From Mycobacterium marseillense (lineage in GTDB: Bacteria; Actinomycetota; Actinomycetes; Mycobacteriales; Mycobacteriaceae), in NCBI RefSeq assembly GCF_010731675.1, contig NZ_AP022584.1, positions 3,782,001-3,846,000 on the forward strand: a DNA stretch of 64,000 bases. Direction: 5' to 3'. Every line of letters begins with the position of its first letter. Positions within the stretch are counted from its first letter, which is position 1. Positions 44,613 to 53,582 of this stretch are shown piece after piece. A program made the position numbers and the translations under genes. The notes beneath the pieces were generated by a model. It ran no database searches and was not told the origin of the DNA. It worked only from the letters and a program-made list of their open reading frames with translations.

Positions 44613-45422
44613 ATGGTGGTGTTTTTCCGCGGCTTGCGCGACGGTCTTCTCAGTACGAGATGGCCGAAGCACCATGACATGTATTTCGATCAGTTTCCGG
44701 CCGCGGTCGAGGTAGTACCGCGCCGCGACCCTCGTGCGGGTGACCGCCGCATACTGCGTCGGGCCGCGGAAGCCGCCGCCCAGTGCCCCACCGCGGCGAT
44801 CGCGGTCGCCGAGATGCCCGAGCTGGACCGGGGCAAATGCATCCTGTGCGGGCGCTGCGTCGCCGCAGCCCCGGAGTGGTTCGACTGGGAGCAGGGCGCG
44901 GCCACGGCGAGGTTGCGGCGTGACGCGCTCGTGGTCTCCCCCGTAGCCGAAACCGGCGAGGCACTGGATGTCGTGCGATCCGAACTGGCCAAACGCGTGC
45001 GGCGGTTGCGCCGCTCCGTGCACCTCCGCCACGTTGATGCCGGTTCGGACGGCAGCGACGAATGGGAAGTCAATGCCCTCACCAATCCCGTGTATGACGT
45101 GCATCGGCTGGGCATCTTCTTCACCGCGAGCCCCCGCCACGCTGACATCCTGCTGGTCACCGGGATTGGCACGACCGGCATGACCGAACCGCTGCGCCGG
45201 ACTTTCGAGGGCATGCCCCGGCCCACTGTGGTGATCGCGGTCGGTACCGACGCGATCGGTGGTGGCATCATCGGCGGCGGCTACACCGGCGGCACCGGGA
45301 TCGGCGGACTGGCGCCGGTCGACGTGTGGGTCCCCGGATCGCCCGCCTCGCCGTTCAGCCTGCTACACGGCATCCTGCTCGCACTCGGCCGGCTGCCCGC
45401 CGCCTCGAGGAGTGCGTCATGA
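44613..45422 (+). CDS. NuoB-like small subunit with ferredoxin domain; cluster ligands lost
   Basis: A 269-residue protein, similar in role to Rv0082 but longer. An N-terminal ferredoxin-like part has Cys58, Cys76, Cys79 and Cys82 (GKCILCGRC), enough for one 4Fe-4S cluster. The NuoB-like half keeps the fold (YDVHRLGIFFTASPRHADIL, VTGIGTTGM). Its usual cysteines are gone: EVNALTNP at the start, GTDA for GDCA and GSPA for GCPP. The proximal cluster is therefore probably absent. Starts one base after the hycE stop. Confidence 0.85.
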   Translation: MVVFFRGLRDGLLSTRWPKHHDMYFDQFPAAVEVVPRRDPRAGDRRILRRAAEAAAQCPTAAIAVAEMPELDRGKCILCGRCVAAAPEWFDWEQGAATARLRRDALVVSPVAETGEALDVVRSELAKRVRRLRRSVHLRHVDAGSDGSDEWEVNALTNPVYDVHRLGIFFTASPRHADILLVTGIGTTGMTEPLRRTFEGMPRPTVVIAVGTDAIGGGIIGGGYTGGTGIGGLAPVDVWVPGSPASPFSLLHGILLALGRLPAASRSAS

Positions 45423-47440
45423 TCGGCGTCGGGTTGGCGCTTGCGGGTCTGGCCGTGGTTGCCGGATGGCCCACGTCTCAGCGACGCGGGCCCCAGTTGG
45501 TCGCGGCGACTGCGGTGGTGGCGTCGGCCGCAACGTTTGTCGTGGCCGGTGGGCGTGGCCTAGCCGGGCACGAAGACCGTTTGCCGCTGGGCGGCTTAGG
45601 CGGGCTCGGCCCTGCGGCTCTGCACGTCGACCCGCTCGCGGGGCTGTTTCTGGTGATCGCGGGAGGGGTGGCAGTCCCGGCATTGTGCGCGGCAGCCGCG
45701 TTTGCCGGTGCCCGCCATGGCCGACTTACCGCCGCGCTGGCGTTGACGATGGCGGCGGTCGCGGTCGTCGTCACCGCAGACAACCTGTTCGTCTTGTTGT
45801 TCGGGTGGGAAGCGCTCACTGTCGCGTTCTATCTTCTCATCGGTTTCGACCGGGACCGGCCAGGCCGGGCACGCGCATCGTTGGTCATGGTTGTGTTCGG
45901 CAAGGCCAGCGGCACCGCCCTGCTCCTCGGCGGTCTGCTGCTGGCCGCGCACACCCACACCTTTGCCCTTGACGCCAAAGCCGTTGACGCACACGGCGCA
46001 CTGGGGCAGGCCGCGTATGCGTTACTGCTGGCCGGGTTCGCGATCAAGGTCGGGCTGTTGCCCGGACACGTATGGCTGCCGCGCGGCTACGCCGCCGCCC
46101 CTGGACCCGCCCGCGCGGTGATGGCCGGCGCCGCGGTCAACGTTGGCTTCTACGGCATGTGGCGCACCCTGCAACTTCTTGGAGCGCCACCGCCGTGGGT
46201 GGTGTGCGCGGTGCTGATACTCGCCGGGATGAGTGCGATCTTCGGCATCGCCCAAGCAGCGGTCCACCCCGACCTCGTGGTCCTGATCGGCTGGTCGAGT
46301 GTGGAGAACGCCGGACTGATTCTCGCCGGTTTCGGGACCGCCCTCGTCGGCGCCGCCGCCAATGAGCCGCTCCTGACCGCAGCCGGTCTCGTGGCGGCCA
46401 CCACCCAGGTCATCACCCACGCCATGGGTAAATCACTCCTATTCACCTCGACAGCGGTGATCGAGGGTGCGACGGGCACCACCGACTTGGACCGCCTCGG
46501 CGGCATTGTGCGCCGATTGCCCTGGGCCGGAACAGGACTGGTTATCGGTTCGCTCACGCTGGCAGGTTTACCGCTGACGGCGGGGTTCGCCTCGGAATGG
46601 CTGATCTTGGAATCGCTGATGCAGCAATTCCGGGTCCCCGGCCTGGCCATGCAGTTGTGCACCGCCGTCGCCGGCGTGTTGGTCGCGCTCACCGTCGGGG
46701 TGGCGGGGGTGACATTCGTCCGCGTGGTCGCGCTGACTGCGTTCGGACCACCACGAATCGACGAACCGTCTTTCGACCCGGCCGGTGCTCGGGTGGACCG
46801 TCACACCTGGCTGCGGATCGGCATCGCTCTGCTTATCACCGGATGCCTCGGCGTGGCCGCCCTTGCGCCGCTAGAGATCCGCGTCATCGCTCGCGGGCTG
46901 GCCCCGATCGTCGGTGACCGGGCACGCGGTGCCAATGCCAAACCCTGGGTGCTGCAACCGGTTTTCGGCGAGTTCTCGGCGCTATCGCCCAGCTGGCTGT
47001 GGATCGTGCTGCCAGCGATGGCCGTCCTCGTCGCGATGGTCGCCAGCGCACTGGCGGGCCGTCGTCTGAATCGCGTGCGGCGGGTGGCACCGTGGTCGTC
47101 GGCATCGCCGGGTGTGCACCGTGGCGTCGGATATACCTCTTTCGCCTACGCCAATCCGATGCGCAACGTGCTCGGCAACGTGTTGATGACCCGAACCGAG
47201 TTACGCGGTGCCCCAGTCGAACCGTCCACGCAAACCGTCGGGCAGCCCGTCCTGACCTACCGGGTCGAGGTGGTCGAGATTGTCGACCGCTACCTGTACC
47301 GGCCGGCGATCGCGGCCCTGCTCGCGGTTGCGCGCGCGGCCAGGCGCCTGCAATCGGGCCGCCTCGATGCCTACATGGCGTATATGCTTTTCGCCGTCCT
47401 CGCCGTACTCGCCGTAGTCATCGCGGCATCCCGATCATGA
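45419..47440 (+). CDS. HyfB-like proton-translocating antiporter subunit (Rv0083-like)
   Basis: A 673-residue protein from ATG 45419, overlapping the previous stop (ATGA). It has about 16 membrane segments. NuoL/M-type motifs are LLFGWEALTVAFYLLIG, GFAIKVGLLPGHVWLP and LIGWSSVENAGLILAG. It is the second large proton channel of the complex, with HycQ, and matches M. tuberculosis Rv0083. The C-terminal region has a long soluble loop followed by a last helix. Confidence 0.88.
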   Translation: MIGVGLALAGLAVVAGWPTSQRRGPQLVAATAVVASAATFVVAGGRGLAGHEDRLPLGGLGGLGPAALHVDPLAGLFLVIAGGVAVPALCAAAAFAGARHGRLTAALALTMAAVAVVVTADNLFVLLFGWEALTVAFYLLIGFDRDRPGRARASLVMVVFGKASGTALLLGGLLLAAHTHTFALDAKAVDAHGALGQAAYALLLAGFAIKVGLLPGHVWLPRGYAAAPGPARAVMAGAAVNVGFYGMWRTLQLLGAPPPWVVCAVLILAGMSAIFGIAQAAVHPDLVVLIGWSSVENAGLILAGFGTALVGAAANEPLLTAAGLVAATTQVITHAMGKSLLFTSTAVIEGATGTTDLDRLGGIVRRLPWAGTGLVIGSLTLAGLPLTAGFASEWLILESLMQQFRVPGLAMQLCTAVAGVLVALTVGVAGVTFVRVVALTAFGPPRIDEPSFDPAGARVDRHTWLRIGIALLITGCLGVAALAPLEIRVIARGLAPIVGDRARGANAKPWVLQPVFGEFSALSPSWLWIVLPAMAVLVAMVASALAGRRLNRVRRVAPWSSASPGVHRGVGYTSFAYANPMRNVLGNVLMTRTELRGAPVEPSTQTVGQPVLTYRVEVVEIVDRYLYRPAIAALLAVARAARRLQSGRLDAYMAYMLFAVLAVLAVVIAASRS

Positions 47441-47469
47441 GCGCGCACACCGAGCGCACACCGTTTCGC

Positions 47470-48738
47470 TTAGCCCCGCGGCAGACCGAACCCACAATCG
47501 GGGTAGTCGGCAGCAACCTCTGCCAACCGGTTGTATTTCGCGACCCGCTCTCCGCGCGCGGGGGCGCCGGATTTGATTTGCCCGCAACCGGATCCGATCG
47601 CCAGATCGGCGATGAAGGTGTCACAGGTTTCGCCCGAGCGGTGCGAAATCATTGCGCCATAACCAGCGGCTCGGCACACCCGCAAGGCCTCCATCGTCTC
47701 GCTGACCGTGCCAACCTGATTGACCTTGATCAATGCCGCGTTGGCGATTCCGGCCTGGACCGCAGCGCGGATCAGCTGTGGATTGGTGACAAAGTTGTCG
47801 TCGCCAACCAATTGGACGCGCTCGCCGAGGCGTTCGGTCAGCCCGCGCCAACCAACAGCGTCCGACTCCCCCATTCCGTCTTCGATACTCCAGATCGGAA
47901 AGTCCGCCACCATCTGCGCGTACCGCTGGATCAGCTCGTCGCTCGAAAGCGATTGCCCGCCAATCACGTAGCAGCCATCACGGTAGAACTCGCTGGCCGC
48001 GGGGTCCAGGGCGATGGCCACCCCGGAACGCCCGGGTGTGTAGCCGGCCGCGACGATCGCCTCGACGAGCAGTGCCAGTACCGCCTCTGGAGAAGCGATG
48101 TCGGGAGCGAAGCCGCCCTCGTCACCCAGACCGGTGCCCAACCCGAGTTCTTGCAGCGCGGCGCGCAACCGCGTATAGACTTCCGCACCCGCGCGGATCG
48201 CTTCGGGCAACGAGGGGGCGCCCAGTGGAGCGATCATGAACTCCTGGAATTCCAACGCATTTGGCGCGTGTGCACCGCCGTTTACCACGTTGAAGTGCGG
48301 CAACGGCAGTCGCGGCCGCACGCCGTCCGGTGTCAACCAATGCCACAAGGGCTGCTGCGATTCGACTGCGAATGCCCGCGCCGCCGCCATCGAGACACCA
48401 ACGATCGCGTTGGCTCCCAGCCGCGACTTGTCCGGTGTGCCGTCGAGCCGAATCAACTCCGCGTCGACCTGCTCGAGCGTGCCGAACGCACGGCCTATCA
48501 GTGCGTCGGCGATCGGGCCTTTGACATTCGACGTCGCTCGGCTGACACCTCGGCCCCCGTATCGCCCCGCGTCGCCGTCACGCAGTTCGGTCGCTTCGCG
48601 GCTACCGGTGGATGCCCCCGATGGCACACCGGCGCGCACCTCGCGACCATCGGAGAGCGCCATTCGCACCGATACGGTGGGGCGGCCCCGGGAGTCCAGC
48701 ACCTCCAAGGCGGAAACAGACGAAAAGGTCACAGGCAT
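47470..48738 (-). CDS. eno: Enolase paralog
   Basis: A 422-residue enolase from ATG 48738, with AGGAG 5-9 bp upstream. Active-site motifs are intact: LPHFNVVNGGAHAPN, GDEGGFAPD, SIEDGMGESD, LIKVNQVG and SHRSGET. It converts 2-phosphoglycerate to phosphoenolpyruvate. The main mycobacterial eno is normally elsewhere (next to septum genes such as divIC), so this is probably a second copy. It is convergent with the hyc operon (30 bp apart) and divergent from the DUF190 gene. Confidence 0.9.
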   Translation of the reverse strand: MPVTFSSVSALEVLDSRGRPTVSVRMALSDGREVRAGVPSGASTGSREATELRDGDAGRYGGRGVSRATSNVKGPIADALIGRAFGTLEQVDAELIRLDGTPDKSRLGANAIVGVSMAAARAFAVESQQPLWHWLTPDGVRPRLPLPHFNVVNGGAHAPNALEFQEFMIAPLGAPSLPEAIRAGAEVYTRLRAALQELGLGTGLGDEGGFAPDIASPEAVLALLVEAIVAAGYTPGRSGVAIALDPAASEFYRDGCYVIGGQSLSSDELIQRYAQMVADFPIWSIEDGMGESDAVGWRGLTERLGERVQLVGDDNFVTNPQLIRAAVQAGIANAALIKVNQVGTVSETMEALRVCRAAGYGAMISHRSGETCDTFIADLAIGSGCGQIKSGAPARGERVAKYNRLAEVAADYPDCGFGLPRG

Positions 48739-49033
48739 AACGGATCTCCTAAACCCAGTCAGCCAGGGACCGTTGGCGCAGCCACAGACGCTTCTGCAGC
48801 CGCCGCGATTATGGCGAGCCCCACCGCCGTCGGAAACGAACACTACCAGCGTCCGCCTGGGGCATCGGTCTTCGCGGCGGGGGCAACGGGAGAACGTCCC
48901 CGGCGCGGCGATGGGAATCACCGATCTCGATCGGACATCCGCTCGGAGCGTAGTATTTCGGCAAGCGACGGGCCCTGGTGGTTTCCCTTCGGCGGCATGA
49001 AAGCCCTTGTACACCAATGTTCGAGGAGCGGCG

Positions 49034-50113
49034 ATGGACGAAGACTGTCTGAAGCTCACGACGTATTTGGCCGAGCGCCGACGGACCGACGACGGCTTTG
49101 TTTCCGACGTGCTGCTCGGCCTGTATGAGCGGCACCGCATCGCCTGTAGCGTGGTGCTGCGCGGGATCAGCGGCTTCGGCACCATGCGCCGTTTTCGGAC
49201 CGATCAATCGTTGACATTGTCCGAGGATCCGCCCGTGGCGATCATCGCGACCGACACCAGAACCAAGATCGAGCCGCTGCTTGATCCGGTGCTGTCGATC
49301 AAACAGCGCGGCCTGGCGACATTGGAGCGCGCACGACTGTTACGTGAGGACATCGCTCCCGCAGAGCTCCCGGACGATCTGCGTGAATCGGTCAAGTTGA
49401 CGATTTTCGTAGGACGCAAGGAACGCGTCTACGGAATGCCGGCCTACATCGCCATCTGCGATTTGATGTATCGACGCCGAATCGCCGGCGCATCCGTACT
49501 TTTGGGCGTTGACGGCGTCGCTCACGGACAGCGTCAACGTGCTCACTTCCTCAGTCGCAACGCCGACGTTCCGATGATGATCGTCGCCGTCGGCTCCGGC
49601 GAACACATCGGCCGCGTACTACCGGAGCTGGGTGGGCTGCTCCACCGGCCCATGTTCACCCTGGAGCGAGTCCGCGTCTGCAAGCGCGACGGACAGTTAC
49701 TGGAACGACCGCATGCCCTGCCGGGGACGGACGAACATGGCTTGCCACTGTGGCAGAAGCTGACGATCTACACGTCCGAGTCGGCCCATCATGGTGGCGT
49801 GCCGATTCACCGCGCAATCGTCCAGCGGCTACGGCAGGGCATGACCGCGGACGGCGCGACCGTGCTGCGCGGCGTGTGGGGTTTTCACGGTGACCACCCG
49901 CCCCACGGTGACAAATTCCTCTCGCTGGCTCGCCGGGTGCCCGTGGTCACCATCGTGATCGACACCCCGGCCAACATCGCCGAATCCTTCGCTGTCATCG
50001 ACGAATTGACGAGCGAGGAGGGGCTGGTCACCAGTGAGATGGTGCCCGCGCTGGTCTCCGACGAGGGCGACGGCGGGCAGGGCCCGCCGCGCATGGCCCA
50101 GCACCGCTACTGA
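49034..50113 (+). CDS. Triple DUF190 protein
   Basis: A 359-residue protein from ATG 49034, with GAGGAG upstream. It consists of three successive DUF190 units at about residues 1-110, 118-215 and 235-340, each with the YER/ICDL-type helix and a GASVLLGV/GATVLRGV strand (CSVVLRGISGFG, ASVLLGVDGVAHG, ATVLRGVWGFHG). DUF190 has a PII-like fold and often neighbours CrcB fluoride channels, which are absent here. Possibly a regulatory or ligand sensor for the neighbouring complex. Convergent with the aldolase, one base apart. Confidence 0.85.
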   Translation: MDEDCLKLTTYLAERRRTDDGFVSDVLLGLYERHRIACSVVLRGISGFGTMRRFRTDQSLTLSEDPPVAIIATDTRTKIEPLLDPVLSIKQRGLATLERARLLREDIAPAELPDDLRESVKLTIFVGRKERVYGMPAYIAICDLMYRRRIAGASVLLGVDGVAHGQRQRAHFLSRNADVPMMIVAVGSGEHIGRVLPELGGLLHRPMFTLERVRVCKRDGQLLERPHALPGTDEHGLPLWQKLTIYTSESAHHGGVPIHRAIVQRLRQGMTADGATVLRGVWGFHGDHPPHGDKFLSLARRVPVVTIVIDTPANIAESFAVIDELTSEEGLVTSEMVPALVSDEGDGGQGPPRMAQHRY

Positions 50114-50114
50114 T

Positions 50115-51008
50115 TCAGCCGGCGACCGACGCGTCGTAGATCGACTGGATCGCCTTGTCCAGCGTGGTGTTGAACTGTTCGTCGGTCTGGTCGACCGAAA
50201 GCCCCTCGGTGAGCGCGCGGCTGAAGCTGGCGATCAGGCCGGTGTTCTTGGCCAGCAGCTCGTTGGCCTCCTCGCGCGAGTAGCCACCGGAAAGCGCGAC
50301 CACCCGCATCACCTTCGGGTGCTCGATCAGCGGACGGTAGTAGTTGGCCTCGGTGGGCAGGCTCAGCTTGAGCATCACGCGCTGCCCGTCGGGAACGCTG
50401 TCGAGCTGCTTGGTGATCTCGTCGCGCAGGATGCGCTCCGCCTCGGCCTTGTCCGAGATCGAGATGGTGACCTCGGGCTCGATGATCGGGACCAGCCCGT
50501 GCGAGAGCACCTGATGGGCGACCTCGAACTGCTGGGCGACCACGGCGGCGATGCCCTCGGCGTTGGCGCCGCCGATCACCGACCGCTCCTTGGTGCCGAA
50601 CACGCCCTTGCCCACGGCCCGCTCCAGCAGGTCGTCGAGGCCCGGCATGGGCTTCATCAGCTGGACGTCGTTGGACGCGTCCGCCAGCCCTTTGTCGATC
50701 TTGAGGATCGGCACCACACCCTTGGTCTCCCAGAGGTAGGTGGTCGAGGGCTTGCCCTCGATTTCCCGGTCCATGGTCTGTTCGAACAGGATCGCCGCCA
50801 GCACCCGGTCGCCGGTGAACGACGGGGCGGTGATGATCCGCGAACGCATCTCGTGGATGAGGTCGAACATCTCCTTGTCGGAGGAGTACGCGCTGTCCTC
50901 GATGCCGTACAGGCGCAGCGCCTTCGGCGTCGAGCCGCCGCTTTGGTCGAGCGCCGCGATGAATCCCTTGCCCGACGTCATCCGGTCCGCTTGCTGCTGG
51001 TTCGACAT
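50115..51008 (-). CDS. Class I fructose-bisphosphate aldolase
   Basis: A 297-residue protein from ATG 51008 ([21 protein letters not shown]); a GTG at 51020 would add four residues. Class I motifs: [24 protein letters not shown], and [14 protein letters not shown] with the Schiff-base Lys. It cleaves or forms fructose 1,6-bisphosphate. Mycobacteria mainly use the class II enzyme, so this is the alternative form. It starts the segment after the accessory block. Confidence 0.9.
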   Translation of the reverse strand: MSNQQQADRMTSGKGFIAALDQSGGSTPKALRLYGIEDSAYSSDKEMFDLIHEMRSRIITAPSFTGDRVLAAILFEQTMDREIEGKPSTTYLWETKGVVPILKIDKGLADASNDVQLMKPMPGLDDLLERAVGKGVFGTKERSVIGGANAEGIAAVVAQQFEVAHQVLSHGLVPIIEPEVTISISDKAEAERILRDEITKQLDSVPDGQRVMLKLSLPTEANYYRPLIEHPKVMRVVALSGGYSREEANELLAKNTGLIASFSRALTEGLSVDQTDEQFNTTLDKAIQSIYDASVAG

Positions 51009-51616
51009 TGAACTCTTCACTCCCTCGTAATGGGCGCACCAGCCGGGGAGGCCGCGCGCTCAAGCCTGAATCGTGCCGATCATATTCGGCCAGCCCCAAC
51101 CGGACGAGACAGGCCGTCGGTCCGGTCCGACCCCGGGCCTGGGCCGGCTGCGCCGATACCGGCGGCCGTCCAGCCGGCCCGCCAGAAAACGAACACCTGG
51201 GATCGGTGCCCGCGCAGTCGTCGCATCGCCTGGCACCCACCGGCGCGATCACCGGGCGCCACGGGCCGCCGCCCCGCCGAATTGCGCAGGTCGCGCCGCG
51301 CGGACCGCGGACGAAACGGGCGGGGGCACGCCAGGCCCTGCCGACAGCATCCGCAGTTTGTCCCGTCGCCCCGCGCCGAGCAGGCACCTCATCTCGGCGC
51401 GGCAAATCGTTCAGCATTTGAAGGCGCGATTGGTGCGTGTCCTACCATTGACCAAACACTTGTAGCTGTATCTGCACTTAGCAGGGCAGATCGACGGGGC
51501 GCACCCTCGGTAGGCAAGCGTGTTCCCGAGGGGTTGAATCAGCAGCCCCCGGATATGGCAGTGGCTGTACGAGAGCTAGCAGTGTCCCGCACGGGACCGA
51601 ATGTGAGTGATGGACC
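51009..51616. other. 608-bp intergenic region
   Basis: No credible gene is seen on either strand; the open frames have arginine-, proline-rich, unlikely content. It must hold the promoters of the aldolase and the STAS gene. TTGACC (from about 51451) followed by TATCTG is a loose sigma-70-like pair, but the spacing is short. Confidence 0.4.
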
Positions 51617-51994
51617 ATGGGCGAACAATCCGGCGATGTCGTCGATCCAACCGCTTTTGAAGTGGGCAAACACCAGGTAGATCAGGCGGTCGTGCTTACC
51701 GTCTCGGGTGAGGTGGACATGCTCAGCTCCCCGCAGCTGGCCGACGCCATCCAGACTGCGCTGGCCACCAAACCCGCGGCACTGATCGTCGATCTGTCGA
51801 AGGTCGGCTTCTTGGCATCGGCCGGCATGACCGTGCTGGTGACCGCGCAGGCCGAGGTCGAGCCGCCGACGAAGTTCGCGGTCGTCGCCAACGGCTCGGC
51901 CACGAGCAGGCCCATCAAGCTGATGGGGATTGACAGCGTGCTCGCGCTGTACAGCAGCCTGGACGGCGCGTTGAGCGGCATCGCTGGGGAATGA
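51617..51994 (+). CDS. STAS anti-anti-sigma factor
   Basis: A 125-residue STAS protein. The strand-helix core is LTVSGEVDMLSSPQLADAI, and the phosphorylatable loop is FLASAGM (Ser68 likely). It would bind the anti-sigma kinase when unphosphorylated and free a sigma factor. The HATPase gene at 52028 directly follows, giving a partner-switch pair. No sigma factor gene is next to it. Confidence 0.9.
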   Translation: MGEQSGDVVDPTAFEVGKHQVDQAVVLTVSGEVDMLSSPQLADAIQTALATKPAALIVDLSKVGFLASAGMTVLVTAQAEVEPPTKFAVVANGSATSRPIKLMGIDSVLALYSSLDGALSGIAGE

Positions 51995-52027
51995 GCCCCG
52001 GCACGAGTGAGGACACACCTGGGGACG

Positions 52028-52498
52028 ATGGGTCGCTCGGATCAGCCTCATAACCTGTCGCGCGTCGATGACCGCACCCTTTTCGTGCGCTCGCGCGTGG
52101 CGGCTGACGCGCGCAGCGCCGCCCGCATCCGCGCCGAATTCGGAGCGTGGCTGAACGGCCATTTCTCCCTGTGCGCCGACCGCTCCAGCGATCTGCTCCT
52201 GGCGGTCTACGAAGCGATCGCCAATGCCGCGGAGTTCGCGTATGTCGACGCGGCGCAGCGCGGGACCGTGGATGTGCGAGCTTCCTACGACGGCGACGCC
52301 GACGCCCTCGCCGTGACCGTCGGCGATCGGGGTCGTTGGCGGCAGAAGGTCCCGGCGCAACACCACCAGCAGATGCGCGGCCGCGGCATCCCGTTGATGG
52401 AGGCCCTCGCCGACGAAGTGGCCATCGACCGGACTCCGCAGGGCACCCGCGTCACCCTGGTATGGACCGGCCTGACGCGGTCCGCCTGCAACGCCTGA
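52028..52498 (+). CDS. RsbW-like anti-sigma factor (HATPase_c_2 kinase)
   Basis: A 156-residue protein from ATG 52028 behind GGGGAC; a GTG at 52007 is less likely. The N box is LAVYEAIANAAEFAY, and the ATP lid includes VGDRGRW and RGRGIPLMEAL. It is a serine kinase of the GHKL fold that phosphorylates the STAS partner upstream and holds a sigma factor. Four bases separate it from the convergent kinase-like gene. Confidence 0.88.
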   Translation: MGRSDQPHNLSRVDDRTLFVRSRVAADARSAARIRAEFGAWLNGHFSLCADRSSDLLLAVYEAIANAAEFAYVDAAQRGTVDVRASYDGDADALAVTVGDRGRWRQKVPAQHHQQMRGRGIPLMEALADEVAIDRTPQGTRVTLVWTGLTRSACNA

Positions 52499-52502
52499 AC
52501 GC

Positions 52503-53582
52503 CTACCCGGCCAGCACCTGCGCGATGCGGTCGTCGCGCGGCAGCACCGGCCCGTCGTCGAGGGGTTCGTCGATGCCCAGGTCGGTGAGCCCGGCTTTGG
52601 TCATCAGCGAGGTGCCGTAGGCGGCGAGCACGAGTTTTTGATCGTCGCTGTGGCCGTCCTCGACGAGCATCGCGCCGATGAGGCAGATGACGGCCATCTT
52701 GAAGGCGTTGAAGGCCCGGTACCAGGCTCGGTTGGCGACGCTGATCCCGCTGGCCGACTCGTAGTGCGCCAGCAGGGCCTCGATGGGCAGGGCCGCGGGG
52801 TGGCTGTTGATCCCGACCGGCTGCATCCGCAGCATCTCGAGCCAGCCGATGTCGGTGAGCGGGTCGCCGACGGTCGTCATCTCCCAGTCGAAGACGGCGC
52901 TCACCTCGCCGGCGGTGAAGGCGAAGTTGCCCGGTTTCGCGTCGCCGTGCACCAGCGCAACCCTGGGGCACGGGTCGGGCTTGGCGACGAGCAGGGCCTC
53001 GTGAAGGCGCTCCAGGGCGGGCAGACGGTCGCGCTTGACCCGGTCCATCTCGGCGGCCCAGTGGCCCAGTTCGCGGTCCAGATGGTCGGCGCCGTCGTCC
53101 AGTGTGTCCAGCCCGGTCCGGGTGAGGTCGACGGCATGGATGGCGGCCAATTGTTCGACCAGGCTCTGACACATCCGGACCACCGTGTGGTCGGCGGCGC
53201 CGGCGGGGGGCTCCATTTCGTACACGTCGCCGTCGACCCGTTCCATGACGAAAAACGGCCGGCCGAGCACCTCGCCGGACGGTTCGAGCCACAGCGCCGG
53301 CGGGACGCGGACCGGCGTGTCGGCCAGGGCGCGCAGGATGGCGAACTGCCGCGCGAGATCGTAAGGCTCGAGCAGCGCGGGCGGTGGGGGCCGCAGCCGC
53401 AACACCACGTCTTGGCGGTCGTCACGGCCGCCGCGCCGGGAGATGACGCTGAGCGTCATCATCTCCGCCGAGTGCCCGAAGCTCACCCGATCGATGCCCT
53501 CGAGGCGGACGTCGTCGGCGTCGGGCACCTGCGCACGCACCCACTCGGTCAATCGTCGTTCCCGATCCGCGTCCAGGGTCAC
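52503..53582 (-). CDS. APH family phosphotransferase (ACAD10/11 N-terminal type)
   Basis: A 359-residue protein from GTG 53582, overlapping the upstream stop (GTGA). The catalytic loop is ALVHGDAKPGNF and the metal loop FDWEMTTVGDPLTDIGW. This pattern is that of APH-like kinases found beside acyl-CoA dehydrogenases, which phosphorylate hydroxy-acyl substrates; drug resistance is not implied. Coupled to the CrtC-like gene. Confidence 0.87.
   Translation of the reverse strand: MTLDADRERRLTEWVRAQVPDADDVRLEGIDRVSFGHSAEMMTLSVISRRGGRDDRQDVVLRLRPPPPALLEPYDLARQFAILRALADTPVRVPPALWLEPSGEVLGRPFFVMERVDGDVYEMEPPAGAADHTVVRMCQSLVEQLAAIHAVDLTRTGLDTLDDGADHLDRELGHWAAEMDRVKRDRLPALERLHEALLVAKPDPCPRVALVHGDAKPGNFAFTAGEVSAVFDWEMTTVGDPLTDIGWLEMLRMQPVGINSHPAALPIEALLAHYESASGISVANRAWYRAFNAFKMAVICLIGAMLVEDGHSDDQKLVLAAYGTSLMTKAGLTDLGIDEPLDDGPVLPRDDRIAQVLAG

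Noticed and set aside
39952..47440. A working formate hydrogenlyase or NiFe hydrogenase
   Set aside because: The NiFe cysteine motifs and the NuoB-type cluster ligands are missing, and no maturation genes (hyp) are in the window.
46999..49128. Long plus-strand open frame (709 codons) crossing the HyfB-like gene end and the enolase gene
   Set aside because: It is antisense to enolase and out of frame with the HyfB-like gene; the protein would be rich in Arg, Pro and Gly with no known motif. Long empty frames are expected at this GC content.
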